Origin: Pseudomonas guineae
GTDB lineage: Bacteria > Pseudomonadota > Gammaproteobacteria > Pseudomonadales > Pseudomonadaceae
Direction: 5' to 3'
Length of the DNA: 64,000 bases
NCBI RefSeq assembly: GCF_900113745.1
Contig: NZ_FOQL01000006.1
Location: 100,010 to 164,009 of the forward strand
In this document: positions 34,353 to 43,903 of the stretch, in pieces
Position numbering within the stretch: the first letter of the stretch is position 1
Layout: each line of letters begins with the position of its first letter
Made by a program: the position numbers and the translations under genes
The notes under the pieces: model-generated
Database searches by the model: none
What the model saw: the letters and a program-made list of their open reading frames with translations, nothing else
Told to the model about the DNA's origin: nothing

Positions 34353-37300
34353 TTAGCCTTCCACACCACTCCACTGCTTGCTCAGACGCTTGTCCGATAC
34401 CGGTAGTTTGGTGCCCAGTTGTTGGGCGAATAACGACACGCGGTACTCCTCCAGCAACCAGCGGTACAGCGTGAGCTGCGCATCGCGCTTACCTTCCTGA
34501 CTGTGCTTGCCCAGGCGCGCCTGATATTGCTCCCAGTAACCGGCCAGCTCGCCGCTCCACACCCGATCGCGCTGCACTTGGCCGGCAATTTTGTCAAGGC
34601 GCTGCTCAATGGCCCTGAGGTAGCGCGGCGCTTCCTTGAGCCACTGCGCTGGGGTTTCACGGACAAACCCGGGGTACACCAGATTGCTCAGCTGCTGCTT
34701 GATGTCATTCAACGCCATGGCCTGGGCCAGGTCGATTTTGCCTTTGAAGCGTTTCTGTAGGCCGTGCCAGAGTTTGAGAATTTCCAACGTCAGTTTGGCT
34801 AGACGTTCGGCGTGGCTGGTCCAGTCGCCACGCTTACGCTCGGCTAGCGCCGCCAAACCGGCACCGTCACGTGGTAACGGCTCACTGCCTTCCAGAACGC
34901 AGCTGTCGAGGCTGGCCAGCAGGATGTCTTCGACCAGCGCATCGACACGGCCCAACTCGCGGTAGAGCAACGCCAGCTCGGTCAGCCCCGGCAATTTGTT
35001 GCGCAGAAACTTAGCCGGCTCTGCCAGTTGCTGCAGCAGCAGGCGTTGCAGTGCGCGGCGGTGCTGGAACTCGGCTTCGGCCAGGGTCGGGAAGCGCCCC
35101 TCTTTAACCACGCCCGCCTCTTCTACCAACGCCGGGTAGACGGTCATGGACAGACCAGCGACCTGCTGCTGAGTCTTGGCGGCCACTTCGCTAAATACTT
35201 TGGCTTCAACCGGCTGCTGGCTCTTGGCGGTTTTCGGCAGGGCCAAGCCGGCTTGAGTCGCCTCGGTGAAGCGTGCGGTCAGCTCGGCTAAGTCGCGACC
35301 TTCGCCCAAGGGTTTACCCTGGTTGTCGACCACTTCGATGTTCATCCGCAAGTGGCCTTCCAGCTGCGCGGCGGACTCGACCCAAGCTTCGACGCTGACG
35401 CGCGTACCGGTCATGCGCGTCAGCTCGCGGCCCAGAGCCTCGGGCAGGCTACCGTCGGCAAAACTGAGCTTACCCAGCGCCGCGCCGACAAAGTCCGGTA
35501 CTGGCACGAAGTTCTTGCGCAGCGCCTTGGGTAAACCGCGCACCAGGGCCATGCACTTGGCCTCTAGCAAGCCCGGCACCAGCCACTGCAGCCGCTCAGG
35601 CGGCAATTGCGGCAACAGCGGCGCCGGCACGCGCAGGGTCACGCCATCACGCGGGTGATTGGGCTCGAAGTGATAGCTCAGCGGCAGGCTCAACTCACCC
35701 AGGTGCAGGATGTCCGGGTACTGCGCTGCGGTGACTTCTTTCGCGTCGCGCGCGAGCACGTCTTCTTCGCGCATGATCAGCAGCTGCGGGTTTTTCACGC
35801 TTTCGCTTTTGTACCAACTGTCGAAGGTCGCCGTCTGATAAATAGTGGCCGGCAGACGCGCCTCGTAGTAGGCATAAAGGGTTTCTTCATCGGCCAAGAT
35901 GTCGCGGCGCCGAGCCTTGGCTTCTAACTCATCAAGCTTTTCCAATAGCTGGCGGTTAGCGCTGAGGCACTTAGCGCGGCTGTGCATTTCGCCGCCCACC
36001 AGACCTTCGCGGATAAACAGTTCACGCGACACCACCGGCTCAATCGGGCCGAAATGCACAGCGCGGCGACCGACCACAATCATGCCGTAGAGGCTGATCT
36101 GCTCGTAGGCCACGACCTGGCCGCGCTTCTTCTCCCAGTGCGGCTCCAAGTGATTTTTCTTGATCAGGTGACCAGCCAATGGCTCGATCCAGTCCGGTTC
36201 GATTTTGGCCACCATACGGGCGAACAACTTGGTGGTTTCCACCAGCTCACTGGCCATCAACCAGTTAGGTTTCTTCCGGCCAATCACCGAGGACGGGTGC
36301 ACCCAGAAGCGCCGCTGGCGGGCACCGAGGAAGTCGCCCTCTTCGGTTTTATGGCCAATCTGACTGAGCAAGCCGGCGAGAATCGCCTTGTGCACCGCGG
36401 CGTAGCCTTTGGCCCGTTGCGCGGCCTGATCTTTTTCGGCCAGTTCTTTTTCTTTCTGGGCGGCCGAGAGCAGTGGTCCGGCATTCCGGCGGTCTTGGCT
36501 AGTCGGTGCCTGCTCTTTAGCGCGCGGATCGCCCCTACCCGCTTCGCTGGTAGGTTTACCTAATTGCAGATCACGGGTAATCAGCACCAACTGGCGGTGG
36601 GAATCACGCCATTCACGCAGGCGCAGATAGTTGAGAAAGTTCTTCCGGCACCAGCTGCGCAGCGCGCCCGAGCCCAGCGCTTGACGCTGCTCCTCGAAAC
36701 CGCGCCAGATGTTGATCAGTGCAGCAAAGTCGGAATCAACATCTTTCCACTGTGCATGAGCCTGGTCGGCAGCTTGCTGGCGATCAGACGGGCGCTCACG
36801 CACATCCTGCACCGACAGCGCACTGGCGATGATCAGGATTTCTTCCAGGCTGCCCTGTTTGGCCCCTTCCAACACCATACGGCCCAGGCGCGGATCCACC
36901 GGCAAGCGCGCCAATTGGCGGCCCAATGGGGTGAGCTGGCCCTCGCGGCTGACCGCTGAGAGTTCCTGCAATAAATTGAAGCCGTCGCTGATGGCCTTGC
37001 CATCCGGCGGTTCAATAAACGGAAACGCCTCGATCTCGCCCAAGCGCAGATGCAGCATCTGCAGAATGACCGCCGCTAGGTTGGTGCGCAGAATTTCCGG
37101 ATCGGTAAAAGCTGGGCGACCGGTGAAATCCTCTTCACTGAACAGGCGGATGCAGATACCCGGTTCAACCCGACCGCAGCGGCCTTTGCGCTGGTTGGCG
37201 CTGGCCTGGCTGATAGCCTCGATAGGCAGGCGCTGCACCTTGGCGCGGTAGCTGTAGCGGCTGATGCGCGCGGTACCGGAGTCGATCACGTAGCGGATAC

Positions 37301-38402
37301 CCGGCACGGTCAGCGAGGTTTCCGCGACGTTGGTGGCCAGGACAATCTTGCGTGCGCCCATGGGCGCAAAAATCTTCTGCTGCTCGGCCGGGGTCAACCG
37401 TGCATACAACGGCAGCACTTCGGTCATACGCAGATTGGCCTTGCGCAGCACCTCGGCGGCGTCGCGAATCTCGCGCTCACCGGGCAGGAACACCAGCACA
37501 TCGCCGGGGCGCTTGCCTTCGGCTTTCTCGAAGGCGCTGATTTCATCGAGTGTGGCGAGAATCGCCTGATCAACCGAGAGGTCTTCTTCGACCCGGTTGC
37601 CCTCCTCATCCTGCTCGGCAGCCAACGGCCGGTACCAGGTGTCCACTGGGAAGGTGCGCCCAGACACTTCAACAATCGGCGCGCCGTCAAAGTGCTCGGA
37701 GAAACGCTGCAGATCGATAGTGGCCGAGGTGATGATCAGCTTGAGGTCGGGGCGACGCACCAGCAGAGTTTTCAAAAAGCCCAGCAAAAAGTCGATATTC
37801 AGGCTGCGTTCGTGGGCCTCGTCGACGATGATCGTGTCGTACTTTTCCAGGTAGCGATCGTGCTGGGTCTCGGCCAGCAGGATACCGTCGGTCATCAGCT
37901 TGATCAGGCTGCGCTCGTTGCTTTGGTCCTCGAAACGCACCTGATAACCGACCAACTCGCCCAGCGGCGTGCCGATCTCTTCGGCCACCCGCGTGGCCAC
38001 GCTGCGTGCGGCCAAGCGGCGAGGCTGGGTATGACCGATCAGCCCGTGCACGCCACGACCCAATTCCAAACAGATCTTCGGCAACTGGGTGGTTTTGCCC
38101 GAACCGGTTTCGCCGGCGATCACCACCACCTGATGCGCAGCGATGGCGGCCTTGATTTCATCGCGCTTGGCGGCAATCGGCAGCGCGTCGTCGTAACGCA
38201 TTGCCGGCACACTCAGCCTGCGCGCTTCTACCTTGGCCACTGAGGCCTCAAAGCGCTGCAGCCACTGCGCCAGCTTGGCCTCGTCCACCGGGCTCTGCTT
38301 GCGCAGCTCATGCAACTGTCGGCGCAGGCGATGACGATCGCCGAGCAGAGTCTGGTCGAGATTTTTCAGCAGCTGGTCAAAAGCGGGCGTGGCATCGGTC
38401 AT
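34353..38402 (-). CDS. hrpA: ATP-dependent RNA helicase (DEAH box)
   Basis: 1,349 residues from the ATG at 38402; an in-frame ATG at 38438 is an alternative. Walker A is in VIAGETGSGKTTQLP, the DEAH box in DEAHERSLNIDFLLG, motif III in LIITSATID, and motif VI in ASANQRKGRCGRVEPG, followed by a long C-terminal DUF3418-type region. E. coli HrpA has 1,300 residues; the excess here comes partly from a charged insertion of about 45 residues (nt 36425-36560) after LVLITRDLQLG. It remodels RNA, and in E. coli it has been linked to ribosome rescue. Two hydrolase-like ORFs antisense to it are shadows. Confidence 0.95.
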   Translation of the reverse strand: MTDATPAFDQLLKNLDQTLLGDRHRLRRQLHELRKQSPVDEAKLAQWLQRFEASVAKVEARRLSVPAMRYDDALPIAAKRDEIKAAIAAHQVVVIAGETGSGKTTQLPKICLELGRGVHGLIGHTQPRRLAARSVATRVAEEIGTPLGELVGYQVRFEDQSNERSLIKLMTDGILLAETQHDRYLEKYDTIIVDEAHERSLNIDFLLGFLKTLLVRRPDLKLIITSATIDLQRFSEHFDGAPIVEVSGRTFPVDTWYRPLAAEQDEEGNRVEEDLSVDQAILATLDEISAFEKAEGKRPGDVLVFLPGEREIRDAAEVLRKANLRMTEVLPLYARLTPAEQQKIFAPMGARKIVLATNVAETSLTVPGIRYVIDSGTARISRYSYRAKVQRLPIEAISQASANQRKGRCGRVEPGICIRLFSEEDFTGRPAFTDPEILRTNLAAVILQMLHLRLGEIEAFPFIEPPDGKAISDGFNLLQELSAVSREGQLTPLGRQLARLPVDPRLGRMVLEGAKQGSLEEILIIASALSVQDVRERPSDRQQAADQAHAQWKDVDSDFAALINIWRGFEEQRQALGSGALRSWCRKNFLNYLRLREWRDSHRQLVLITRDLQLGKPTSEAGRGDPRAKEQAPTSQDRRNAGPLLSAAQKEKELAEKDQAAQRAKGYAAVHKAILAGLLSQIGHKTEEGDFLGARQRRFWVHPSSVIGRKKPNWLMASELVETTKLFARMVAKIEPDWIEPLAGHLIKKNHLEPHWEKKRGQVVAYEQISLYGMIVVGRRAVHFGPIEPVVSRELFIREGLVGGEMHSRAKCLSANRQLLEKLDELEAKARRRDILADEETLYAYYEARLPATIYQTATFDSWYKSESVKNPQLLIMREEDVLARDAKEVTAAQYPDILHLGELSLPLSYHFEPNHPRDGVTLRVPAPLLPQLPPERLQWLVPGLLEAKCMALVRGLPKALRKNFVPVPDFVGAALGKLSFADGSLPEALGRELTRMTGTRVSVEAWVESAAQLEGHLRMNIEVVDNQGKPLGEGRDLAELTARFTEATQAGLALPKTAKSQQPVEAKVFSEVAAKTQQQVAGLSMTVYPALVEEAGVVKEGRFPTLAEAEFQHRRALQRLLLQQLAEPAKFLRNKLPGLTELALLYRELGRVDALVEDILLASLDSCVLEGSEPLPRDGAGLAALAERKRGDWTSHAERLAKLTLEILKLWHGLQKRFKGKIDLAQAMALNDIKQQLSNLVYPGFVRETPAQWLKEAPRYLRAIEQRLDKIAGQVQRDRVWSGELAGYWEQYQARLGKHSQEGKRDAQLTLYRWLLEEYRVSLFAQQLGTKLPVSDKRLSKQWSGVEG
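36534..36554. repeat. Hairpin inside the hrpA insertion
   Basis: CCTACC (36534-36539) and GGTAGG (36549-36554) flank a nine-base CGCTTCGCT-type loop. It lies within the stretch encoding the extra charged segment of HrpA and resembles a small REP-like element captured in frame. Confidence 0.4.
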
Positions 38403-38499
38403 CAGGTAATCGCGGGGTGGGGTCAAGGGGAAGGGCATGAGGACGGCGATTGTCGCAGATTTGGCCGCAAGAAAACGACCGAGGGTGTTTTGCAGAACC

Positions 38500-38580
38500 G
38501 TAGGATGGGTTGGTCGCGGCACGGCGTAACCTATCACCGCGACGGAACAGCATGGGTAGCGCTGCGCTCAACCTATTCTA
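38500..38580. repeat. Intergenic palindrome, type B, copy 1
   Basis: Starts GTAGGATGGGTTGGTCGCGG and ends GCGCTCAACCTATTCTA, with internal GGTCGCGG/CCGCGAC-type arms. Related elements lie at 45361-45428 and 58336-58500; all open with GTAGG(G/A) and close with an inverted equivalent. It sits between hrpA and the tautomerase gene, overlapping the extended hrpA frame that I rejected. Confidence 0.6.
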
Positions 38581-38598
38581 AGATGAGGGTGATGTCCG

Positions 38599-38787
38599 CT
38601 AGTCGCGCTCAGACCAGAGCACGCCGCCGGTGGCCCAATCGCTTTTCTTTATGTCCTCGAAGATCACATCGACCGTACCAGCCTCGCAAACGAGCACCTT
38701 AGTCGAGGCGTCGGTTAGGGCTTTGGCGTACTCGCGCTTGATCTCGTCAGAACGGCCTTCGAATATTTTGACCCGAATGGTGGGCAT
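38599..38787 (-). CDS. 4-oxalocrotonate tautomerase-like protein
   Basis: 62 residues starting MPTIRVKIFEGRSDEIKREY. After removal of Met the catalytic Pro1 is exposed, and the length and beta-alpha-beta pattern match the small 4-OT subunits that form hexamers. VDVIFEDIKKSDWATGG is the usual second half. It would tautomerise a 2-hydroxydienoate-like compound, but no aromatic degradation genes are near, so the substrate is unknown. It is transcribed separately between two repeats. Confidence 0.88.
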   Translation of the reverse strand: MPTIRVKIFEGRSDEIKREYAKALTDASTKVLVCEAGTVDVIFEDIKKSDWATGGVLWSERD

Positions 38788-38903
38788 CTAATAATCCTCA
38801 AACAGGGAACAGGACTGCTTAGACCGGTCACGGCGATCCGCTTGGCGCAATGGCGCGGGGCATTATGTCGCGAGTTACGGTTTTTGACGTGCGCCGCAGG
38901 ACC

Positions 38904-38965
38904 TGTAGGAGCGGCCTTGGCCGCGATGCTTTATGGCGTTGATCGCGGGCAAGCCCGCTCCTACA
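38904..38965. repeat. REP-like intergenic palindrome, type A, copy 2
   Basis: TGTAGGAGCGGCCTTGGCCG is inverted as GCGGGCAAGCCCGCTCCTACA, so the ends TGTAGGAGCGG/CCGCTCCTACA pair almost perfectly, each arm with its own small hairpin. It is related to the copy at 8291-8371 and lies in the 208-bp gap before the ABC operon terminator. Confidence 0.8.
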
Positions 38966-38995
38966 AGAGCATCACGCCCCTGTGTCGATAAAAAC

Positions 38996-39020
38996 AAAGG
39001 GCCGCATTAAGCGGCCCTTT
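38996..39020 (-). terminator. Rho-independent terminator of the GldAFG-like operon
   Basis: AAAGGGCCGC (38996-39005) and GCGGCCCTTT (39011-39020) form a perfect 10-bp stem with a five-base loop, followed on the minus strand by GTTTTTA. It lies 16 bp after the last gene's stop. Confidence 0.9.
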
Positions 39021-39036
39021 GCAGGTGCAGACAAAA

Positions 39037-40872
39037 TCAGCCGTGACGGCGTCGACGCCACAACCACATCGCCAGCACAGCCAGGGTGAGTAACAACGGC
39101 ACCAGGGCAATATTGAGGAACTTGAGCGTGCCGCCCAGGGCTTCAATATCGGCGTTGAGTTGGTAGCGCACGTTGCGCAGCTCCTTACGGATGGCCAGCT
39201 TCTGCTGCACAAACTGCTGCACCGCCGCCTGCTGCTCGGGCGTTAGCTCCATGACTTTGCTCGGATCGTCGCTCTGCTGCAGCTGCGCCAGCTTTTGCTC
39301 GGTATCCGCCAACTGCGCCTGCAGGGCCTGCTCCTTCTCGCGGAACTTGACCTCGGCCTCACGCTGGATGGCATCCACCACCTCGAACGGCCGGGTGAAG
39401 CGACCGCGCGAACGCACGCTGATCAGCGCTTCAGAGCCAGCCAGGTTATCCAGGGCGTTGATCGCAAAACCGGCGTTATCCGCCCACGGCTGCGGAATGC
39501 GCTGGCCGAAGAAGTCCTGCACCTGCACCCACATGCGATCGGTGAGCATGTCGGTATCAGCGACGACAATTACATTGATATTGTCCGCCTGCTTGAGGCC
39601 ATCCTTCTGCCCCTCGATACCATCAGGGAAGGCCGACTGCGCCGGACCACTGATGCGCGCTGCCAAGGTGTAGCGTTCACCTGTGGGTTGCAGTTCGCGA
39701 ATCAGCTCTTCGGGGTTGGCCAGCATGCCGAAGCGTTTGACATCAAACGGCATGGCGTACTGCGAGCTGCGAATCAGCGGGGTGAACTGGGTTTTCGCCC
39801 CTTCCAGCGGCTCGAGCATGCCTGCGGTGGCTACCGTGATGGTTTCCAGCGAAGCGGTACTGATGTCGTCTTTGTCCAAGGCATTCTTCGGCAGGCTCAG
39901 CCACGCCGCGTGGCGCACCGGGCGCTGATCCTGGCCCATGCTCACCGACATGGCGTAGGAGCCATCACCGAGCACCTGATCCGGCACCATGCGCAGGCCC
40001 CAGGCTTTGAACAGCTCTGGCAGATCGGAGGCCTTGTCGACCACCATTTCACCAGGCATCTCAGCTTGAGTATCGGCCTCGCTGAACGGGTCAACGAAAG
40101 TCAGCAGTTTGCCGCCGCGCAGGACGAACTGGTCGATGGCATACAGGGTCTGCTCGGGCAGTTGCTTAGGGTGAATCAGCAGTAGCACGGAGACGTTCTG
40201 CGGGATCAGGTCGACGTCACGCTTGAGGCTTTCGATCTGGAACAGCTGGCGAATTTCTTCGATCAGCATCCAGGCCGGCGTTGGTTGACGCGCCGCCATA
40301 TCGAAGCCGCCATTGACCTGCAAACCAGCCAGCACGCCCACCACCGGCCGCTCGGGCTTGGCCAGGCTCTGCACCAGACGGCTGAGCTCATACTCGAGAA
40401 ACTCCTCCTGATCGAGGGCGAAGAACGGGATCACCTGCACCTGACCTTCGGCATTTTTGCCGGCCAAGCCGAAGTAGATCGAGTCACCGCCCTGCTGCAG
40501 CGGAATGCCCTGCAGGCCGAACTCGGCGGCTTTGTCTTCTTCCTCGGAGAACGGCTCGGGGTCGATGATGCTCAGCTTGAGCTTGTCGCCCGCCTCGCGC
40601 TGGTAAGCCTTGAGCATTTCTTCAACGCGCTTGGCGTAGGTGCGCAGGGCCGGCAGGTCCTTGGTGGCGGTGTCGGAGTAAAAGAAGCTCAACTCCATGG
40701 GCTCGTCCAAGTCAGCCAAAATCTGTTCGGTACCGCTTGAGAGGGTATAGAGCTTCTGCTCGGTCAGGTCCAGGCGTACGCCACTAAGACCAAAGCTTGC
40801 GAACAAGTTAAACGCGAGAAACGCCAGGGCAATGAGTGCAAGCCCGGCGCTGGAAACCATCAGCTTTTTCAT
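39037..40872 (-). CDS. GldG-like ABC transporter auxiliary protein
   Basis: 611 residues. An N-terminal membrane anchor (LALIALAFLAFNLFASFG) is followed by a GldG/ABC_transp_aux region (LDLTEQKLYTLSSGTEQIL, FFALDQEEFLEYELSRLVQ, VGVLAGLQVNGG). A coiled coil (EQALQAQLADTEQKLAQLQQ) precedes a C-terminal helix (ALVPLLLTLAVLAMWLWRRR), so a large domain faces the periplasm between two anchors. It is the last gene of an ATPase/permease/GldG operon, 8 bp after the permease. The family was first named from gliding motility in Bacteroidetes; its role in proteobacteria is unclear. Confidence 0.88.
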   Translation of the reverse strand: MKKLMVSSAGLALIALAFLAFNLFASFGLSGVRLDLTEQKLYTLSSGTEQILADLDEPMELSFFYSDTATKDLPALRTYAKRVEEMLKAYQREAGDKLKLSIIDPEPFSEEEDKAAEFGLQGIPLQQGGDSIYFGLAGKNAEGQVQVIPFFALDQEEFLEYELSRLVQSLAKPERPVVGVLAGLQVNGGFDMAARQPTPAWMLIEEIRQLFQIESLKRDVDLIPQNVSVLLLIHPKQLPEQTLYAIDQFVLRGGKLLTFVDPFSEADTQAEMPGEMVVDKASDLPELFKAWGLRMVPDQVLGDGSYAMSVSMGQDQRPVRHAAWLSLPKNALDKDDISTASLETITVATAGMLEPLEGAKTQFTPLIRSSQYAMPFDVKRFGMLANPEELIRELQPTGERYTLAARISGPAQSAFPDGIEGQKDGLKQADNINVIVVADTDMLTDRMWVQVQDFFGQRIPQPWADNAGFAINALDNLAGSEALISVRSRGRFTRPFEVVDAIQREAEVKFREKEQALQAQLADTEQKLAQLQQSDDPSKVMELTPEQQAAVQQFVQQKLAIRKELRNVRYQLNADIEALGGTLKFLNIALVPLLLTLAVLAMWLWRRRRHG

Positions 40873-40880
40873 GGGCGTCC

Positions 40881-41615
40881 TCAGTCTGCTTTCTTCAGGT
40901 CGATAACCACCGCGGTTGCTGCCAGCCAGGCAGCAATCAGGGTGAGGAAATACAGCAGGTCGCGCAGATCAATCACGCCCTTGCTGATCGCATCGAAACG
41001 GCTCAGGAAGCTGAGTGAGGCCACCGCGTCAATCATCCACTGCGGTGCCCACGCGCTGAAGCCATCCAGGACCATGGGGAAGCCGCTGACGATAAACAGG
41101 AAGCACACACTGACCGTCAGAATGAAGGCAATCACCTGATTCTTCGCCAGCGCCGACATGCACGAGCCGATGGCCAGGTAAGCCCCGGCCAGCAGCCAGC
41201 TGCCGATATAGCCAGTGATGATCGCGCCGTTATCCGGCTCACCCAGGTAGTTGACGGTGATGATCATCGGGAAGGTCAGCAGCAACGCCAGGCCGGCGAA
41301 TACCCAGGCGGCCAAGAACTTGCCGGTGACCGCGTCGAAACGGGTGATCGGCAGAGTCATCAGCAACTCGATGGTGCCGCTCTTACGCTCTTCGGCCCAC
41401 AGGCGCATGGCAATTGCCGGCACCAGAAACAAGTAGAGCCACGGATGGAAATTAAAGAACGGCGCGAGGCTGGCCTGGCCGCTTTCAAAGAAGCCACCGA
41501 GGTAGAAGGTGAACACCCCAGACAGCACCAGAAAAATCAGGATAAACACGTACGCCAGCGGCGTGGCGAAGTAGCTCGCCAGCTCGCGCTTGAAAATCAC
41601 CGGTAGCTTGGTCAT
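40881..41615 (-). CDS. ABC-2 type permease (GldF-like)
   Basis: 244 residues with six hydrophobic helices, starting MTKLPVIFKRELASYFATPL and containing AIAMRLWAEERKSGTIELLM, the characteristic cytoplasmic loop of this permease group. It pairs with the ATPase encoded upstream (4-bp overlap) and the GldG-like partner downstream. The transported substrate is unknown. Confidence 0.9.
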   Translation of the reverse strand: MTKLPVIFKRELASYFATPLAYVFILIFLVLSGVFTFYLGGFFESGQASLAPFFNFHPWLYLFLVPAIAMRLWAEERKSGTIELLMTLPITRFDAVTGKFLAAWVFAGLALLLTFPMIITVNYLGEPDNGAIITGYIGSWLLAGAYLAIGSCMSALAKNQVIAFILTVSVCFLFIVSGFPMVLDGFSAWAPQWMIDAVASLSFLSRFDAISKGVIDLRDLLYFLTLIAAWLAATAVVIDLKKAD

Positions 41616-42535
41616 ACGCTCTCTCCACGGGTCAGGCTGCGGAACACTTCATCCAGGCGACCGCGTTCGACATTTAGCTCACGCACTTTCCAACCACGTT
41701 CAGCGATCAGCGCATTGACCTGCGCGAAGATCACTTCGCCCGGCTTGGCCAGAATACTCAGGCTGTGTTCCAAGGCGTTTTCTTCCACCCCGGCAACGCC
41801 CGGCAGTGCCGCCAGCGCGTCTTTATCCAGCGGCTCTTCAGCCACCAGGGTCACCGCTTGGTGATAGCGCGAGCGGCTTTCCAGCGCCAGCGGCGTGCCA
41901 TCGGCCAGCAGCTTGCCGTGGGCGATCACCACAGCGCGGGTGCACACCGCCGAAACTTCTTCGAGGATGTGGGTGGAAATGATCACGATTTTGTCGTGGG
42001 CCAAGCTCTGAATCAGCTTGCGCACCTGATGCTTCTGGTTCGGGTCGAGGCCGTCGGTGGGCTCGTCGAGGATCAGCACCTTGGGGTCATGCAGAATCGC
42101 CTGAGCCAGGCCGACACGACGCTTGAAGCCCTTGGACAGGGTTTCGATGCTCTGCTCCAGCACCGTTTCAAGCTCAACTTGGGTCACGGCTTTAGTCACC
42201 CGCGCACGCTTTTCTACGCCCTTGAAGCCGCGTATCTCGGCAATAAACTCGAGGAAGCTGCGCACCGTCATGTCGCCGTAGCAGGGCGCGCCTTCGGGCA
42301 GGTAACCGATCTGCTGCTGCGCTTTGAGGGTGTCTTTCTGGATATCGAACCCGAGGATGCTGGCACTGCCGGACGTCGGCGCCAAAAAGCCGGTGAGCAT
42401 CTTCATGGTGGTGGATTTACCGGCGCCGTTGGGGCCGAGAAAGCCGAGGACTTCGCCGGGCTTAACGCTGAAAGATAGGTTATCCACGGCAGTGTGCTGG
42501 GCAAAATGCTTGGTTAGCTGAGTTATTTCGATCAT
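41612..42535 (-). CDS. ABC transporter ATP-binding protein (GldA-like)
   Basis: 307 residues. Walker A GPNGAGKST, Q-loop IGYLPEGAPCYGDMTV, signature LSKGFKRRVG (a variant of LSGGQ), Walker B VLILDEPTDGLDPNQ and His switch STHILEE are all present, followed by a C-terminal extension of about 90 residues. It powers the permease and GldG-like partner downstream. It is the first gene of the operon, with GAGG directly before the ATG. Confidence 0.93.
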   Translation of the reverse strand: MIEITQLTKHFAQHTAVDNLSFSVKPGEVLGFLGPNGAGKSTTMKMLTGFLAPTSGSASILGFDIQKDTLKAQQQIGYLPEGAPCYGDMTVRSFLEFIAEIRGFKGVEKRARVTKAVTQVELETVLEQSIETLSKGFKRRVGLAQAILHDPKVLILDEPTDGLDPNQKHQVRKLIQSLAHDKIVIISTHILEEVSAVCTRAVVIAHGKLLADGTPLALESRSRYHQAVTLVAEEPLDKDALAALPGVAGVEENALEHSLSILAKPGEVIFAQVNALIAERGWKVRELNVERGRLDEVFRSLTRGESV

Positions 42536-42687
42536 GGCCTCTCACCGTTGCGGTAACAGGCCCTGCTTGCAGCCACTACAGACGCAAGCCGGGCGCTTAA
42601 GTGCCGGCGGACTATAAGGAGTCGCGCGCAGGCAGCGCAAGCGAAGAACCGGCGGGTCATGTATCGATTAACTACCAGCCACTCAAA

Positions 42688-42709
42688 GCCGGCCCTATAA
42701 ATGGCCGGC
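42688..42709 (-). terminator. Possible hairpin downstream of the ABC operon start region and ADH end
   Basis: GCCGGCC (42688-42694) and GGCCGGC (42703-42709) form a 7-bp GC stem with an AT loop, 18 bp after the alcohol dehydrogenase stop on the minus strand. The following T-run is short (CTTTGAG), so termination is only moderately supported. Confidence 0.5.
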
Positions 42710-42726
42710 CGTGTTAAAGCGACAGC

Positions 42727-43896
42727 TTAAAGCGTGCCGCGCAGGGCTTTCTCAAACAGTTCGCTGTATTGAGCCGCCGTGAAGACAATCGGATTGGTGC
42801 CGGCGGAAGGGTCAACTTCAGCCATCTGCCCGACCTGTTCGATGCGCTTATCGTCAATGCCGATTTCGCCCAGCCGATGCGGGATACCGACCTGCTCACG
42901 CAGCGCCATCACCCACTCCAGCACACCGCTGAAACCGGGCTGAGCCAGGTTCAGGTAACGCGCCATTTTTTCCATCTGCGGCTCGATACGTTCGCGGTTG
43001 GCCATCAACACATACGGCATCAGCACCGCATTGAGCAGACCATGATGCGCGTCATACAGCGCGCCGAGCGGGTGCGCCAGCGCATGCATGGCGCCCAAGC
43101 CGCGCTGAAACGCGGTGGCGCCCATGCTCGAGGCCACTAGCATCTGCAACCGCGCTTCGACATCCGCGCCTTGGGCCACGGCCCGTGGCAGGTACTCCTG
43201 CACCAGACGCATGCCCTCCAGCGCAATGCCTTCAGCCATGGGGTGAAACAACGGCGAGCAAAAGGCTTCAAGGTTATGCGACAGCGCGTCCATACCCGTA
43301 GCGGCGGTGATCTTGGCGGGCAGGCCGACAGTCAGTTCCGGATCAAGAATTACCAGCGCCGGCAACATGCGCGCATGGAAGATAATCCGTTTGATATGCG
43401 CCGCATCATCGGTGATCACCGAGGCGCGGCCGACTTCTGAGCCGGTACCGGCAGTGGTCGGCACCGCCACCACCGGGGCCATGCCGGCTACATTGACGCG
43501 CTCGCAGTTGTCACCAATGTCTTCAAAATCCCACAGCGGACGATTCTGCCCAACCATCAAGGCGATGGCTTTGCCGGCATCCAGCGCCGAGCCGCCGCCA
43601 AAGGCGATCACCCCGTCATGCCCACCGGCCTTGAACGCCGCCACCCCATCCATCACGTTGCCGCCAGTAGGGTTGCCCTTAATGCCGTGAAACAAGCCGG
43701 CCTTGAGGCCATCATCGCGGCAGTGCTGCATCACCTTGTCGATCATCGGCAAGGCGGCCAGACCGGGGTCGGTCACCAGCAGCGGCGCCTGCATGCCCAA
43801 CTGCCGGCAAGCGGCGGCCAGTTCACTGATACGACCGGCACCGACGCGCACGGAGGTGGGGTAATTCCAGTTCATGCGGTAATGATTCAGGTCCAT
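42727..43896 (-). CDS. Iron-containing alcohol dehydrogenase
   Basis: 389 residues. The NAD-binding GGGSALDAGKA and VPTTAGTGSEVGRASV motifs and the metal ligands (Asp and His in GMDALSHNLEAF, and the two His of HALAHPLGALYDAHHG) identify group III Fe-ADH. It would oxidise an alcohol to an aldehyde, or the reverse, in the cytosol. The aldehyde dehydrogenase gene lies 7 bp upstream and a gamma-glutamyl-amine-type synthetase beyond it, so an amino-alcohol-derived substrate is likely but unproven. GAGG precedes the ATG. Confidence 0.92.
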   Translation of the reverse strand: MDLNHYRMNWNYPTSVRVGAGRISELAAACRQLGMQAPLLVTDPGLAALPMIDKVMQHCRDDGLKAGLFHGIKGNPTGGNVMDGVAAFKAGGHDGVIAFGGGSALDAGKAIALMVGQNRPLWDFEDIGDNCERVNVAGMAPVVAVPTTAGTGSEVGRASVITDDAAHIKRIIFHARMLPALVILDPELTVGLPAKITAATGMDALSHNLEAFCSPLFHPMAEGIALEGMRLVQEYLPRAVAQGADVEARLQMLVASSMGATAFQRGLGAMHALAHPLGALYDAHHGLLNAVLMPYVLMANRERIEPQMEKMARYLNLAQPGFSGVLEWVMALREQVGIPHRLGEIGIDDKRIEQVGQMAEVDPSAGTNPIVFTAAQYSELFEKALRGTL

Positions 43897-43903
43897 GTGC
43901 GCC

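Noticed and set aside
39295..40185. 296-residue frame opposite the GldG-like gene
   Set aside because: Antisense shadow with no ribosome-binding site or known motif.
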